64,000 nucleotides of DNA from NCBI GenBank assembly GCA_016795035.1, contig JAEUIT010000054.1, positions 62,001-126,000 of the forward strand. Reading direction: 5' to 3'. The translations under genes were made by a program, and so were the position numbers. This document shows, in pieces, positions 54,001-63,557 of the stretch (position 1 is its first letter; the number at the start of each line of letters is the position of its first letter). A model generated the notes under the pieces. The model was not told the DNA's origin and did no database searches. It saw only the letters and a program-made list of their open reading frames with translations. Origin of the DNA: Phycisphaerae bacterium. Its GTDB lineage: Bacteria; Planctomycetota; Phycisphaerae; Phycisphaerales; SM1A02.

Positions 54001-55152
54001 TTACAGAGGCGTGGCGCACAGAGTCGGCGCGTCGGCGGAGCGGTCGGCTCCGAGCGTCCGGGCGACGGCGACGATCTGACGCGTGGCGCGCACGGCGTCC
54101 TCGTCGTCCCAGAGGGTCACGTCGGCGGCCGTCAGGTCGCGGGCGAGCGCGTCGACCAACGCACCGCGCTCGGCGACGATCGGAACCCCCGCGGCTCGGG
54201 CCCAGAGGGCCGGCAACGGAGAGACGGGGCCCGGTCGGGCGCGGAAGAGGCATCCGAGCCCCGCGAGTCGGGAGCCGAAGCCCAGGCGACCGGCGGCGAT
54301 GGCCGCGTCGGCGCCGAACGACGCAACGTCGAGGCCGGCCACGACGTCCCAAGGCCTGGCGATCGACTCGTCGACGATGAGGAAGTTCGGAATGTCGATC
54401 CCGGCAAGCCAGCGTTCGGTGGCCTCGCGCCGGCAGGCCGCCGGATGGACGACGAGCCGCACGCGTTCGCCGCGGACCGCCGCGATGCCGACGAGCTGGG
54501 CGATGCGCCGCGCGTCGACGCGATCGGCCGGTTCGCCCAAGAGCCCGACGACGCATTCGTCGGGACGGGCCCCCCACCGCCGCCGAATGGCACGACGGTC
54601 AGAGTGCAGCCGGCTCGGGTCGACGCCGACCGGGCCGAACACGTCGATCGGCGTCGGCGAGAGGCCGGCGAAGCGCGCGGCGACGTCCGCCCCGATCGCA
54701 CGGACCGCGTGCGGCCGCCACCGCGGGCCGCGCCGCGCGAGCCATTCGGAACACGGCGACGCGCCGCCGTCGAGGAGGACGGCCGTCACCGACCGCGCGG
54801 GCCACGCGACGCGCGCGGTGACCGCGGCGTCGAGTCCCCACGCGACGATCTCGCGCGGCGCGGCGCGCGTCCCGATCGAGCGCCGCAGGCTTCGCGCCGC
54901 CAACACCGGCTCGCGCACGACGGGGCACGCCGCGCCTTCGACCCGCGCCTGCAACGTTGAGCCGAGCGAGCGCACGCGGGCGGTCTCGGCGTCGGTGCCG
55001 AGGATGACGGCGATCCCGCCGCGCGCGGCCAGGACGTCGGCGACGAGCGCCGCCGTGCAGGGCTGATCGCCGGGAATGACATGCAGCGCGTCGGACGGGA
55101 CCCACGCGAAGGTCGTCGCGGCGGCACGAGCAGGCGTCGATTCGTCAGGCAT
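54001..55152 (-). CDS. Possible GT-B glycosyltransferase-like protein
   Basis: A 383-residue protein with two Rossmann-like halves. The second half resembles family 4 glycosyltransferases: ECVVGLLGEPADRVDARRIAQL, RLVVHPAACRREATERWL, and near the end LPALWARAAGVPIVAERG followed by a DVTLWDDEDAVRAT region. There is no clear signal peptide, so it is probably cytoplasmic. The assignment rests on fold-like patterns, without a clear catalytic motif. It is separate from the upstream lipoprotein by 36 bp. Confidence 0.5.
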   Translation of the reverse strand: MPDESTPARAAATTFAWVPSDALHVIPGDQPCTAALVADVLAARGGIAVILGTDAETARVRSLGSTLQARVEGAACPVVREPVLAARSLRRSIGTRAAPREIVAWGLDAAVTARVAWPARSVTAVLLDGGASPCSEWLARRGPRWRPHAVRAIGADVAARFAGLSPTPIDVFGPVGVDPSRLHSDRRAIRRRWGARPDECVVGLLGEPADRVDARRIAQLVGIAAVRGERVRLVVHPAACRREATERWLAGIDIPNFLIVDESIARPWDVVAGLDVASFGADAAIAAGRLGFGSRLAGLGCLFRARPGPVSPLPALWARAAGVPIVAERGALVDALARDLTAADVTLWDDEDAVRATRQIVAVARTLGADRSADAPTLCATPL

Positions 55153-55188
55153 GCGGCGCGTTGAGTGGCGGGTCGGCGAGCATCAGGC

Positions 55189-55896
55189 TCACTTGTCGCG
55201 CGGGCCGAGATTCTCGCCGTGCTCGATGCGATCGTGCTCGTAGAAGAGCTTCGCGATCTGCTCCCCGAGCTCGAGCGCGAGCTTGTCCTCGACCGCGCGG
55301 CGCGACGAGAACGACTGCAGCTGATTGGGATCGACTTCGCGCATCGTCGCGGTCAGCTCGCGGCCGCCGGTGAGGTCGCCGCCGGGATAGGCGCGCACGC
55401 CGTTGACGACGTCGATCACCTTCACCGAGACCTTCGCGGTCGGGCGAACGCCGACGCCCGTCTCGGACCCCATGCTCGTGAACTCGCCGTCGCCCTGCAG
55501 GGTGAACTCGACGATCTGCACGTAGATCACCTGCTGGCAATCGAGCTCGCGCCCGATCGCCGCGATCGACATCGGCTTGCCGCTGCCTTCCTTCTTGCGC
55601 GTGACCGTGATCGCCTGCCGCGGCTCGATGGCCGACGTGATGCAGCCTTCGGCGAGAAGGTCGGTCGAGACCTTGTCGGCGATGGACGTTCGGAGCGTCG
55701 TCCGCGGCAGCTCGTTCGCGCGATCGTCGACGAAGACGACGGTGCGCACCGGGGCGAGTTCATATTCGGCGTCGATCGTGCCCGCGCCGAAGAGCGCGTA
55801 CGCGGCCGGCGTGCCGATGTTGCAGCCGGCCTGAAGGCCTGCGAGCCCGACAAGGCCCGTCACGAGCGCGGCAACTGGAATGCGATGGATCTTCAC
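55189..55896 (-). CDS. Hypothetical lipoprotein, first of a pair
   Basis: A 235-residue lipoprotein. The signal ends LQAGC, with Cys25 as the lipidation site. The mature part is mixed alpha/beta with YALFGAGTIDAEYELAPVRTVVFVDDRANELPR and ends in a helical EHDRIEHGENL tail. No family recognised. It is adjacent to a second lipoprotein of similar size and pattern (IYVQIVEFTLQGDGEFTSMG here, VFIDIYEFRLNPPGNQYMWEG there), so the two probably arose by duplication and may act together. Confidence 0.75.
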   Translation of the reverse strand: MKIHRIPVAALVTGLVGLAGLQAGCNIGTPAAYALFGAGTIDAEYELAPVRTVVFVDDRANELPRTTLRTSIADKVSTDLLAEGCITSAIEPRQAITVTRKKEGSGKPMSIAAIGRELDCQQVIYVQIVEFTLQGDGEFTSMGSETGVGVRPTAKVSVKVIDVVNGVRAYPGGDLTGGRELTATMREVDPNQLQSFSSRRAVEDKLALELGEQIAKLFYEHDRIEHGENLGPRDK

Positions 55897-55945
55897 GCGA
55901 GTTCTCCGGCGTTCTTCGGCAAGGCGCGTCGCGCGCCGAACGACG

Positions 55946-56659
55946 TCACATCTGCTTGTCGGGGTACTTGTCCTCGAGGTGCGTGTAGAAGAGCCACGCG
56001 GACTTCTGCACGAACTTCGTCATGACGCCCTGGAGCATCGCCTGCGCCGTCGCGGCTTCGCGCGGAATCGGCTCGCTCGCCAGCGGGAACTGCGTGCGCA
56101 CGTCGAAGCTCGCCGCGAACATGTCGCGGTCCGCCGACTCGCGCTCGATCACGCCGACGGTGCCCGCCGCCACGCCTTCCCACATGTACTGGTTGCCCGG
56201 CGGGTTGAGCCGGAACTCGTAGATGTCGATGAAGACGACGCGGTCGACGCCTAACTCATCGGCGATGTCGCCGTACGGCAACGTGGACCACGCGGGCGTC
56301 GCGTACTGCCACTGGATGACCGTTGCCGGCGCGAGCACCGACACGCCCTCGACCTCGCGCTGGATGCGGAAGCCGACGTTGGCTGCAACGTTGACGACGA
56401 CCTGCGGATACTCGTAGAGCGTCGACGCGTCGGCGTGCACCACGACCGCGACCGTCCGGTTCGCGAGCCCTTCGTACTCGGCGAGCACTTCGAGCTTCTT
56501 GTTGCGCTCGATCTCGTTGCCGACGGCACCGATGATGCCCGGCACCATGCAACCACTCGCGGTGAAGAGCGTCGTCGCGATCGTCGCGCCGAGGAGGGCG
56601 ACGCCGAGGAGACGGGCGGGCGACGGACGACGAGTGGATGGAGGTAGCGAGGTGGTCAT
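55946..56659 (-). CDS. Hypothetical lipoprotein, second of a pair
   Basis: A 237-residue lipoprotein with lipobox TASGC, the Cys lying after a long basic N-region (ATG at 56659). The mature part contains NRTVAVVVHADASTLYEYPQ, then VDRVVFIDIYEFRLNPPGN and VGVIERESADRDMFAASFDVR. It ends in a helix with KSAWLFYTHLEDKYPDKQM. It seems to be a paralogue of the preceding lipoprotein; function unknown. The stop of the next gene (56665) is only 5 bp upstream, so it is likely in an operon with the DUF2752 gene. Confidence 0.75.
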   Translation of the reverse strand: MTTSLPPSTRRPSPARLLGVALLGATIATTLFTASGCMVPGIIGAVGNEIERNKKLEVLAEYEGLANRTVAVVVHADASTLYEYPQVVVNVAANVGFRIQREVEGVSVLAPATVIQWQYATPAWSTLPYGDIADELGVDRVVFIDIYEFRLNPPGNQYMWEGVAAGTVGVIERESADRDMFAASFDVRTQFPLASEPIPREAATAQAMLQGVMTKFVQKSAWLFYTHLEDKYPDKQM

Positions 56660-56664
56660 GGCGT

Positions 56665-57195
56665 CTACAGCGACATCTTGAAGGCCGCGATCTTGTAGGC
56701 CCACCCGAGGAGGGCGAGGACGAGCATCGTCCAGCCGACCCGCGGGCCAAACAGCCGAACCATGTGTCCGCCGAGCGCGGACCCGGTCACGAGGACTTGG
56801 GCGGCGACCACGGCCGTGACCGCAGTGGCAAGCGCCAAGAGGCATCCGAACGGCTGGGCTCGGAGCGACGCGAGCAGGTTTCCCTCGGCGGCGGCGGCGA
56901 ACGCCGTCGTCATGCCGCACGTCGGGCATGGTATCTGAAGGCCGGTGATCCATCCGCAGGGCGGCAAGCCCAGTTGCAGGTGGGTGCCCATTCCGCCCTT
57001 CTCCGGCGTCAACCACGCGGCGACGCCCAAGAGCCCGGCGCTTGCGGCGAACACCATCGCGGCGGCGATGCGACGGCGCGAACGGACCGACGGATCGGCG
57101 AAGGGATCGACCCTCGGCGACCGCGGCGGCGGTGCCACCCGCGCCGTCGACGTGGCCTGGGGATCGAGCGGACTGGAGGAGGTCGTCGCGTCCAT
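56665..57195 (-). CDS. DUF2752 family membrane protein
   Basis: A 176-residue integral membrane protein. The family signature is CGWITGLQIPCPTCGMTTAFAAAAEG, with Cys residues in a conserved CPxCGxTTA context. Three hydrophobic helices are visible: residues about 47-64, about 110-135 and near the C-terminus. DUF2752 function is not established. ATG at 57195 is used because the upstream frame lacks conserved content. It is divergent from the dipeptidase gene across about 134 bp. Confidence 0.85.
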   Translation of the reverse strand: MDATTSSSPLDPQATSTARVAPPPRSPRVDPFADPSVRSRRRIAAAMVFAASAGLLGVAAWLTPEKGGMGTHLQLGLPPCGWITGLQIPCPTCGMTTAFAAAAEGNLLASLRAQPFGCLLALATAVTAVVAAQVLVTGSALGGHMVRLFGPRVGWTMLVLALLGWAYKIAAFKMSL

Positions 57196-57329
57196 GGGGC
57201 TGACAACGCGCCGGCAGGCTTGCATTGGGGCGTTGGGGCGATGAGGCTACGAGATCGCTCGCCGTCCTTCTATGGGAGAGATTCGCGATTCCGCGACTTT
57301 CGCCGTCCGACGTCCTCGCAGCACTCGCC

Positions 57330-58352
57330 ATGAACGACGCCCCCCCCATCCACGGCCCGACGCACGCCCGCATCCCCTTCATCGACGGGCACCTCGACCT
57401 TGCGTACGTCGGCATCAGCGGGGCCGCATCCGGCCGAGTCATGCAGACGCGCGTGCCGCCGGGCGTCGACGGGTGCGTGTCATGGCCTGACCTGGCCGAC
57501 GCTCCGGTCCGCATCGCCCTCGGGACGATCTTCACCGAGACTCGATCGCCCGACGCCCCGGCGGGCTACCGCGACAGCGACGACGTCGAGGGCGCGCATC
57601 GGGCGGGCCTCGCACAGTTGCGGTGGTACGAAGCGGAAGAGGCGGCGGGACGCATCCGCCTCGTGCGGACGCGCGCCGACCTGGAACAAGCGGCCGCCGC
57701 ACCGGCGACCGACCCGATCGCGATCGTCCTTCTCATGGAAGGCGCCGATCCGATCCGCACGCCCGAGGAAGCGCCGTGGTGGTTCGAGCGCGGCGTGCGC
57801 GTGGTCGGCATGAGTTGGGCGTACGGCTCGCGCTATTCGGGCGGCAATGCCGAGGGCGGTCCGCTCACGCCGGCCGGGCGCGATCTCGTCGCGGCGTTCG
57901 ACGCGCTCGGCGTTCTCCACGATGTCTCGCATCTCTCCGATCGAAGCTTCGACGATCTCCTCGCGTGCACCTCGAAGCGCGTGGTCGCGACGCACTCGAA
58001 TTGCCGCGCACTCCTCGCGCCGCGCGAGCGCCATCTCACCGACGCCCAGATCCGCGCGGTCGCGGCGCGCGACGGCGTGATCGGTCTCAATCTCTTCGGC
58101 AAGTTTCTCGCCGAAGACCGCGAGCCGACGATCGATGATTGCGTCAACCACGTGCACCACGTTGCAGCTCTCGTCGGCAACGAGCGCGTGGCGCTCGGCA
58201 GCGACCTCGACGGCGGTTTCGGCGCGAGCGGCCTACCCCGTGGTGTGCGCCATCCGCGCGAGTTCGGCGCGCTGGCGGCGCGGATCGGGATCTATGGGTT
58301 CGCGCATGCGAATTGGCTGCGGGTGTTGCGCGCGGTGTTTGTGGGGCGGTGA
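57330..58352 (+). CDS. M19 membrane dipeptidase family protein
   Basis: A 340-residue renal-dipeptidase-type zinc hydrolase for dipeptides. The metal ligands are in FIDGHLDLAYVG (HxD), the bridging Glu is in VLLMEGADPIR, and further His residues are in HDVSHLSDRSF and VVATHSNCRALL. GSDLDGGFG supplies the C-terminal Asp. All expected metal residues are present. No signal peptide is obvious, so it is probably cytoplasmic or membrane-attached from the inner side. ATG at 57330 is selected from several upstream in-frame codons. Confidence 0.87.
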   Translation: MNDAPPIHGPTHARIPFIDGHLDLAYVGISGAASGRVMQTRVPPGVDGCVSWPDLADAPVRIALGTIFTETRSPDAPAGYRDSDDVEGAHRAGLAQLRWYEAEEAAGRIRLVRTRADLEQAAAAPATDPIAIVLLMEGADPIRTPEEAPWWFERGVRVVGMSWAYGSRYSGGNAEGGPLTPAGRDLVAAFDALGVLHDVSHLSDRSFDDLLACTSKRVVATHSNCRALLAPRERHLTDAQIRAVAARDGVIGLNLFGKFLAEDREPTIDDCVNHVHHVAALVGNERVALGSDLDGGFGASGLPRGVRHPREFGALAARIGIYGFAHANWLRVLRAVFVGR

Positions 58353-58380
58353 ACGGAACTCGGCATCGGGAGTCGACACC

Positions 58381-58788
58381 ATGAAGACGATGGACTCGCG
58401 GAGAAGGACCAACGCCGCGCTCAATGCGATCGACCGCCGCGGGATTCGCACCTTTCGAAAGACGCACGCGGCGTATGTGCGAGCGATTGCATCGATCGAG
58501 ACGGAACTTGGGACGGACGGTTCCATTCGCGAGGCGCGTCTGATTGCGGGTTGGAGACTCGGGATTCACATCCTCCACTTGAGTGCGAAGCCGGACGACC
58601 TTCGGGCGCTTCGGAAGTCGATCGATCGGTGCCGAGCGGTCCCGCTCCATATGCAGCTACATGCCGACATCGCCATCAACGTCGCGTTGGCCAAAGTCGG
58701 TGACAGCATCGCGAAGCGGAAGCTCAGGATCCTTCGCCAGTTGGTCGACTCGATCGAGACGCAGCTCGCGGACTGCGGTCGGCGTTGA
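58381..58788 (+). CDS. Hypothetical helical protein
   Basis: A 135-residue protein, basic and apparently all helical (KTHAAYVRAIASIETELGTD, RKLRILRQLVDSIETQLADC). It begins 28 bp after the dipeptidase stop at an ATG (58381). No family recognised and no membrane segment. It lacks the dispersed CTGCAACG word, as does the following gene. Confidence 0.55.
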   Translation: MKTMDSRRRTNAALNAIDRRGIRTFRKTHAAYVRAIASIETELGTDGSIREARLIAGWRLGIHILHLSAKPDDLRALRKSIDRCRAVPLHMQLHADIAINVALAKVGDSIAKRKLRILRQLVDSIETQLADCGRR

Positions 58789-58985
58789 ACCGATTTGCCG
58801 GCCATGCGAAGCGCACAATGCTCATCGCCGCAAAGCGATCGATTACCGGGGCATCTGAAATGCGTTGGATCTCGCCAGAGCGCCGAAACGCTTTCCCTCT
58901 CTCGATCGCTTTCGGACCGCGTTCTGTCGTGGAAGGACGGCGCTGGTCGCTCCTGTGACCACGGAATAGGGCTCGACGAACCCTC

Positions 58986-59666
58986 ATGAAAAGACGAACC
59001 AAACTCCCTGCGGTCGACCGGCACTGCCGCGTGTGCAGCCACGATTTGACCCGAGTGACAGCTCCGAGTTGTCCTAGGTGCAGTGTCTTGTTTGATCCGA
59101 GCGAACCGCGCAGCTACACGTCTTCGCCGAACGTGCTGCAGACGGTGCTGGGGCGCTGGACATGGCTTCGTTCCACGTTTCTCGATCTAGCCTCGAGGAC
59201 GCAATGTCGCCGATGTCGCCAGCGTGCGCCTTCACATATGCAGGGTCTGTGCGGCGGCTGCGGCGCGCCGGTCGACACGACGGATGCCCGAACCATCGTG
59301 CGCACCGTCGGACGAGTGCCGTCGTGTGCCATTCGTCTCGCGGACGGCGAGTTCTGGCGAGGGATCGTGTTGCCCTGCCTCATCCTTCTCGTCGCGTTCT
59401 ATTACTTCAAGACCGATTCGTGGCCATTCCGGGGACGTATGTTTCGATCGGGCGGTCAGGTCGGAAAGGAAATCGGGAAGGCGGCCTCGTTACCGTGGGC
59501 AATCTCGCTCTGCGGGCTGGCTCTCGTCGCTCATGCCGTGTACTTCTGGGGCCGAATCGAGCCATTCTGGAAGGCGGCGCCGATTGTTGCGTGGATCGGC
59601 GGCCTCGTGGCCTTTGTGTCATTCCTCGTCGCGTTCTGGCGGGCACTCATGGTTGCGATGGGATGA
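58986..59666 (+). CDS. Hypothetical zinc-ribbon membrane protein
   Basis: A 226-residue protein. The N-terminal half has two CxxC pairs in CRVCSHDLTRVTAPSCPRC and CRRCRQRAP...CGGCGAP, consistent with two zinc ribbons. The C-terminal half has three membrane helices (IVLPCLILLVAFYYF; AISLCGLALVAHAVYF; IVAWIGGLVAFVSFLVAFW). The architecture is like the larger ribbon protein at 1718-4117. Function unknown. ATG at 58986 is the only sensible start. Confidence 0.68.
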   Translation: MKRRTKLPAVDRHCRVCSHDLTRVTAPSCPRCSVLFDPSEPRSYTSSPNVLQTVLGRWTWLRSTFLDLASRTQCRRCRQRAPSHMQGLCGGCGAPVDTTDARTIVRTVGRVPSCAIRLADGEFWRGIVLPCLILLVAFYYFKTDSWPFRGRMFRSGGQVGKEIGKAASLPWAISLCGLALVAHAVYFWGRIEPFWKAAPIVAWIGGLVAFVSFLVAFWRALMVAMG

Positions 59667-59772
59667 GGCGAGTGTCTCGAGATCAGCGTCGCATGACGGG
59701 CCACGATCTTTTCCTTCGGCCCGTAACGCCGGCGTCTCCGACAGCGTCCGCGCGAGCTTGACCCGAGTCGCA

Positions 59773-60513
59773 TCAGCCCGTCCAACCGCCCAGAAGGAGC
59801 GCCAAGTCGGCGGCGTCGACGACGCAGTCGCCGTTGATGTCCGCGTTGCAGGTCGCGCGCGGGCAGCCTTCGCACGGACCCCAGACGCCGAGGAGGATCG
59901 CCAGGTCGAGGCCGTTGACGATCGTGTCGCAATTCAGGTCACCTTGGCTCGTGTCGCGGCCTTCGCTCGAGAAGGCCACTTCGGCGACGCCGGTGTAGTT
60001 GGGCGACCCATTGTTTTGAATGATCTTGAGGTCGACGCGGCGAACGCCGCTGACGGGCTCCCAGCAGAAGTGCTGCGCTTCAGCGAGATTTGGCAAGGCG
60101 GTCTGATTGGGGAGAACGAAGAGGAGTTCGTTCGCGGCGTCGTACATGCGGAGTTCGAAGAGCGTCACCGCATAGCCGGGATCCGACGCAATGCCGTTCG
60201 ACCGATGGTTCCAAAGATGGAACGTGCCGACGGTTCGGTCGGTGTTGAAGGTGAACGACGCCCATGCGTTTCCTGCCTGCAGCGCGCCAGCCTTCGTCGT
60301 CCAGTGATTGTTCGTGGTGTAGTTCGCGTGGAGCGAGAAGATCGTCCAGCGCGCAGGAAGGCCCGAGCCATCAATGGCGTTGCCGATGTCGTACAGGCCC
60401 GAAAACTCGCTTCCCGCGGTGGCCGCGTCGGGCCGAAACGTGTCGCCCAGCAACGCGCTCGAGAAGGCAGAAACAGCGACGACGGCAACGGCGACCTGAG
60501 AGAGGCTTCGCAT
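59773..60513 (-). CDS. Secreted protein with discoidin-like domain and dockerin-like tail
   Basis: A 246-residue secreted protein. A signal peptide (1-23) precedes a domain of about 150 residues resembling an F5/8 type C (discoidin) carbohydrate-binding module: GSEFSGLYDIGNAIDG, WASFTFNTDRTVGTFHLWNHR and VDLKIIQNNGSPNYTGVAEV. The tail has two D-x-N/D loops, DLNCDTIVNGLDLAILLGVW and DINGDCVVDAADLALLLGGW. It probably binds polysaccharide at the surface. It has the same tail type as proteins at 11003 and 14469. Confidence 0.75.
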   Translation of the reverse strand: MRSLSQVAVAVVAVSAFSSALLGDTFRPDAATAGSEFSGLYDIGNAIDGSGLPARWTIFSLHANYTTNNHWTTKAGALQAGNAWASFTFNTDRTVGTFHLWNHRSNGIASDPGYAVTLFELRMYDAANELLFVLPNQTALPNLAEAQHFCWEPVSGVRRVDLKIIQNNGSPNYTGVAEVAFSSEGRDTSQGDLNCDTIVNGLDLAILLGVWGPCEGCPRATCNADINGDCVVDAADLALLLGGWTG

Positions 60514-61102
60514 GGGAGAGGTACCTTGAGAACGCGAGACGGTGCCGCCTCACAGCGTGGCGCACTCGGGCTTCCATCGATGCTAGTGAGCCGGGCTCTC
60601 GGTTCTGACAGCAAATCTCACCAAGACGCCACTGAGATTCGAGGAAGGGGCGATAGCTTGCACCCAGAGCGTTGGGCACGGCACGCCGCTTTCCCTACGA
60701 CCATGACGGAGATGGCTACGCCGACCGTCCCTCCTCGCTGCGGAGCGATACGCGACGCGGCACGCGAGGACAGAGTGCTTGGTGCTTATGAGGGCGCCCC
60801 GACGAACTCTGCCAGCAGGCGGCCAGCGCGATCATCGACTCAGTAGGCCTCTTCGCCCGACCGGGGGTCGAGGCGGAGGATGATCTGGACGGGAGAGGTC
60901 GGCCCACCAAACGCGATGCGCGTTCCGTGCCGTGCACGAGCAACTCAGGACGTTGCGATAGACCTCTCACGGAGGAGCATCTATGGCTGCAACATGGAGT
61001 GCAGCGCGCGCCGTACCCAGACTTGGCAGCCGATCACGGCCATTCGTTGATGGTGACGAAGCGCAGACGCGAACGCCAAGCACGCGCGATTACTATCCAC
61101 GC
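60514..61102. other. Intergenic gap, nothing recognised
   Basis: About 590 bp with no supported gene. Points seen: GGCTGCAACATGGAG near 60982, a one-base near-match to the dispersed word, and TACTAT at 61091-61096, a possible -10 placed only 7 bp before the next ATG. Otherwise unremarkable. Confidence 0.4.
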
Positions 61103-62071
61103 ATGCCAACCGTTGTCGTCGCGGGCGGAAGCGGATTCATCGGAGTGTCGCTGGCCGAGCAGCTCGCGTCGAAAGGCTGGCGCGTCATTTTGATGTCGCG
61201 CACAGCGCCGCGGGTCGCTGGCTCGTGGCGTCATGTCACGTGGGACGCTCGAACGCTCGAGACATGGAGCAACGAACTCGACGGGGCCGACGCTCTGGTC
61301 AATCTTGCCGGCCGCACCGTCGATTGCATCAAGACGCCCGACCACAAGGATGAGATTCTCCGTTCGCGCGTCGAGGCCACTCGTGTCCTTGGCGAGGCGA
61401 TGCGCGCGGTGCGCACGCCGCCGCCCGTTTGGGTGCAGATGAGCACCGCCCATATCTACGGCGATCCGCCGACGCTCGTGTGTGATGAGCGCTCGCCCTT
61501 CGGATGCGGCTTCGCTCCCCTTGTCGGTCGGGCGTGGGAAACCGCCTTTGCCGATGCGGCTTTGCCTACACAACGCTCGGTCGCGCTTCGGACGAGCTTC
61601 GTCATCGGCCGTGATCGCGGCGCCGGTGGCGAAGCGCTCGCTCGACTCTCGCTCCTGGCGCGATTGGGACTCGGCGGCCGCGTCGGATCGGGACGTCAGG
61701 GAATGAGCTGGATCCACGAGTTCGACATGAACCGCATCATCGAACGCGCCATCACCGACGAGTCGATGCGCGGCGCCTACATCGCGTCGTCTCCACACCC
61801 GGTATCGCAGGTCGAGTTCATGAGCACGCTGCGTCGAGCACTCGGCATGCCGATCGGACTACCCGCCTTCGAGTGGATGGTCCGACTCGGCGCTCCGCTC
61901 GTGCTGCGCACCGATCCGGAACTCGCTCTGTATGGCCGATTCGTCATCCCGACACGCTTGCTCGAAGCGGGCTTCGAGTTCGCGTTCCCGACCCTCCGCG
62001 AGGCGATCGCGGATCTGACCGCTCGGGACACGCGACGAGGAGCGAGCAGACCGCGCCGATGGCCGTTCTAA
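61103..62071 (+). CDS. TIGR01777-type NAD-dependent epimerase
   Basis: A 322-residue extended-SDR protein of the YfcH/TIGR01777 kind. The Rossmann glycine motif GGSGFIG is at about 8-14, then [32 protein letters not shown]-like [11 protein letters not shown], and [16 protein letters not shown] with the C-terminal DUF1731 region ([17 protein letters not shown]). The substrate is unknown for the family. ATG at 61103 is used; the upstream frame from 60983 is Arg-rich and unlikely. TACTAT at 61091 may be its -10. Confidence 0.85.
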   Translation: MPTVVVAGGSGFIGVSLAEQLASKGWRVILMSRTAPRVAGSWRHVTWDARTLETWSNELDGADALVNLAGRTVDCIKTPDHKDEILRSRVEATRVLGEAMRAVRTPPPVWVQMSTAHIYGDPPTLVCDERSPFGCGFAPLVGRAWETAFADAALPTQRSVALRTSFVIGRDRGAGGEALARLSLLARLGLGGRVGSGRQGMSWIHEFDMNRIIERAITDESMRGAYIASSPHPVSQVEFMSTLRRALGMPIGLPAFEWMVRLGAPLVLRTDPELALYGRFVIPTRLLEAGFEFAFPTLREAIADLTARDTRRGASRPRRWPF

Positions 62072-62128
62072 GATAACGGACGTCAAAGTCAAGCCAGGCC
62101 ACGTTGAACCACTGCCGGACTGTTATTA

Positions 62129-63304
62129 ATGAATCCACGATCGCTTAATCGACCACCGCTGAGCTGGGCTCTTGCATGCGGGTTGCTGTTCGCCGCCGAC
62201 GAGTCGCCAGGTGCTGAACGGCTCTTGTCATGCTCGCAGGCGGCGACATCACATCAAGCTGCTACCGCCCCCGACGCCAGCATTTCCAACCCTTCGCTCC
62301 ACCCAACCGTCTCACAGATTCGGGGCATACGGATCCCCCCTGACCTATCTCCGGATACCTCCGGAATCATATTCGATGGATTCTGGCTGCCTGGTCGAAT
62401 CGAGACGGATCTGGAGAACACCGACGAGGATTACGATCCAGAGAAGTTGGAACTCTCCCTTGTGTCGCCCGGCACCGTTGAGTTCGATGGCGTGTCGCTA
62501 GAGGTGAAGCTGCCGTTTTACATCGCCACCCGCGAGCTCGCTACCAACCAAGTTGGCGCGTTGGGGGGCCTGCGCTGGACGAGTCAACTTGGATATTACT
62601 TCTGGCAATCGCAACGATGGCGACACGATGAACGCGTCCCGTTCGACTCTCTCGATCATTTTAAGATTTACATGCAGAAGCCAGAGCATCCGGCGATTGT
62701 GTTTGATCCGGACTTGGCGGTCGAACTCGTGCGACAGCTCAACGAGTCGCGGAATGCCACCTTCGATTTGCCATCCGTCGGACAATGGATGCTGGCGATG
62801 CGAGCCGGGCAGCCAAGTCGATACTGGTGGGGCGACACTGCCGCCGCCGCGCCTGCTGGCGCGATCTCCAGCATCCCGGGCAAGGACACGAGCAAGCTTC
62901 GCGGCTTTCGCCCCGTCGGCGAAGGGGTTGCGAACCCCCTTGGGCTCGTAAACATGATCGGCAACCTCCGCGAGCTCGCGTTGCCTTCAGATGTCGAGCG
63001 CAACGCGATTGCCGCAAGACTGGAGAAGAGGTCAGATCTCCGAGCCGAAACCGCAGGGATCGCCAGACCTACTCGACTTCCCCGAGGAGCGTGGCTAGCG
63101 CTCGGCGGAGCGAGTTGGACCCCCATGATGTTTGGACTTCCGGTCTCCTCGACAGAGTTGAGTGCCGAGCTCGATCTCGAGAGCGATAGCTGGGAGGCGA
63201 TCGTGAGGCTCTGTCAAGTTGAGTTTGACCCTACCTTTACAGGGGGTCGGACTTGGTGCAGCGGACTTCGCGTGGTACTGCCAATTTCTCCACGTAATCC
63301 CTGA
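62129..63304 (+). CDS. Secreted FGE/SUMF1-like protein, lower G+C than its neighbours
   Basis: A 391-residue protein with a signal peptide and a C-type lectin-like FGE/SUMF1 fold: FYIATRELATNQVGAL, FDLPSVGQWMLAMRAGQPSRYWWGD, NPLGLVNMIGNLRELA, and SGLRVVLP at the end. The segment that would carry the catalytic Cys reads GGASWTPMM, without Cys, so formylglycine formation is unlikely. Codon use is visibly more AT-rich (many AAT, TTG, GAT) than the rest of the window, suggesting recent transfer. It lies between the epimerase and the repeat region. Confidence 0.78.
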   Translation: MNPRSLNRPPLSWALACGLLFAADESPGAERLLSCSQAATSHQAATAPDASISNPSLHPTVSQIRGIRIPPDLSPDTSGIIFDGFWLPGRIETDLENTDEDYDPEKLELSLVSPGTVEFDGVSLEVKLPFYIATRELATNQVGALGGLRWTSQLGYYFWQSQRWRHDERVPFDSLDHFKIYMQKPEHPAIVFDPDLAVELVRQLNESRNATFDLPSVGQWMLAMRAGQPSRYWWGDTAAAAPAGAISSIPGKDTSKLRGFRPVGEGVANPLGLVNMIGNLRELALPSDVERNAIAARLEKRSDLRAETAGIARPTRLPRGAWLALGGASWTPMMFGLPVSSTELSAELDLESDSWEAIVRLCQVEFDPTFTGGRTWCSGLRVVLPISPRNP

Positions 63305-63374
63305 TGCCCCGAGGCTTGCTTTGGACAGCGTCATCTCGCTCGAGAGACCAGTTGAGCCAAGCACACTTGTTGCA

Positions 63375-63475
63375 CGCCACCAGGGCCAGATCTGTGCGCA
63401 GGACCGGTGCGATGTACGTCGTGCACTAGCCTGACCGCTGCGTCGCCGCGACCTGACTGCTGGTGGTCTCGCGCG
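63375..63475. repeat. Intergenic repeat, copy 1 (101 bp)
   Basis: Begins CGCCACCAGGGCCAGA and ends CTGGTGGTCTCGCGCG, with internal GTGCACTAGCCTGACCGCTG. Arms CCACCAG/CTGGTGG (around 63377-63383 and 63460-63466) are complementary. About 80% or more identical by eye to copy 2 at 63871. Confidence 0.75.
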
Positions 63476-63557
63476 GAAGCTGCCAGAATGCCGGCGGTGA
63501 CCACTCCCTATCAACCGCCCGGTGGCGTGCGACTGGGCCTTTCCTGAAACAACGCAC

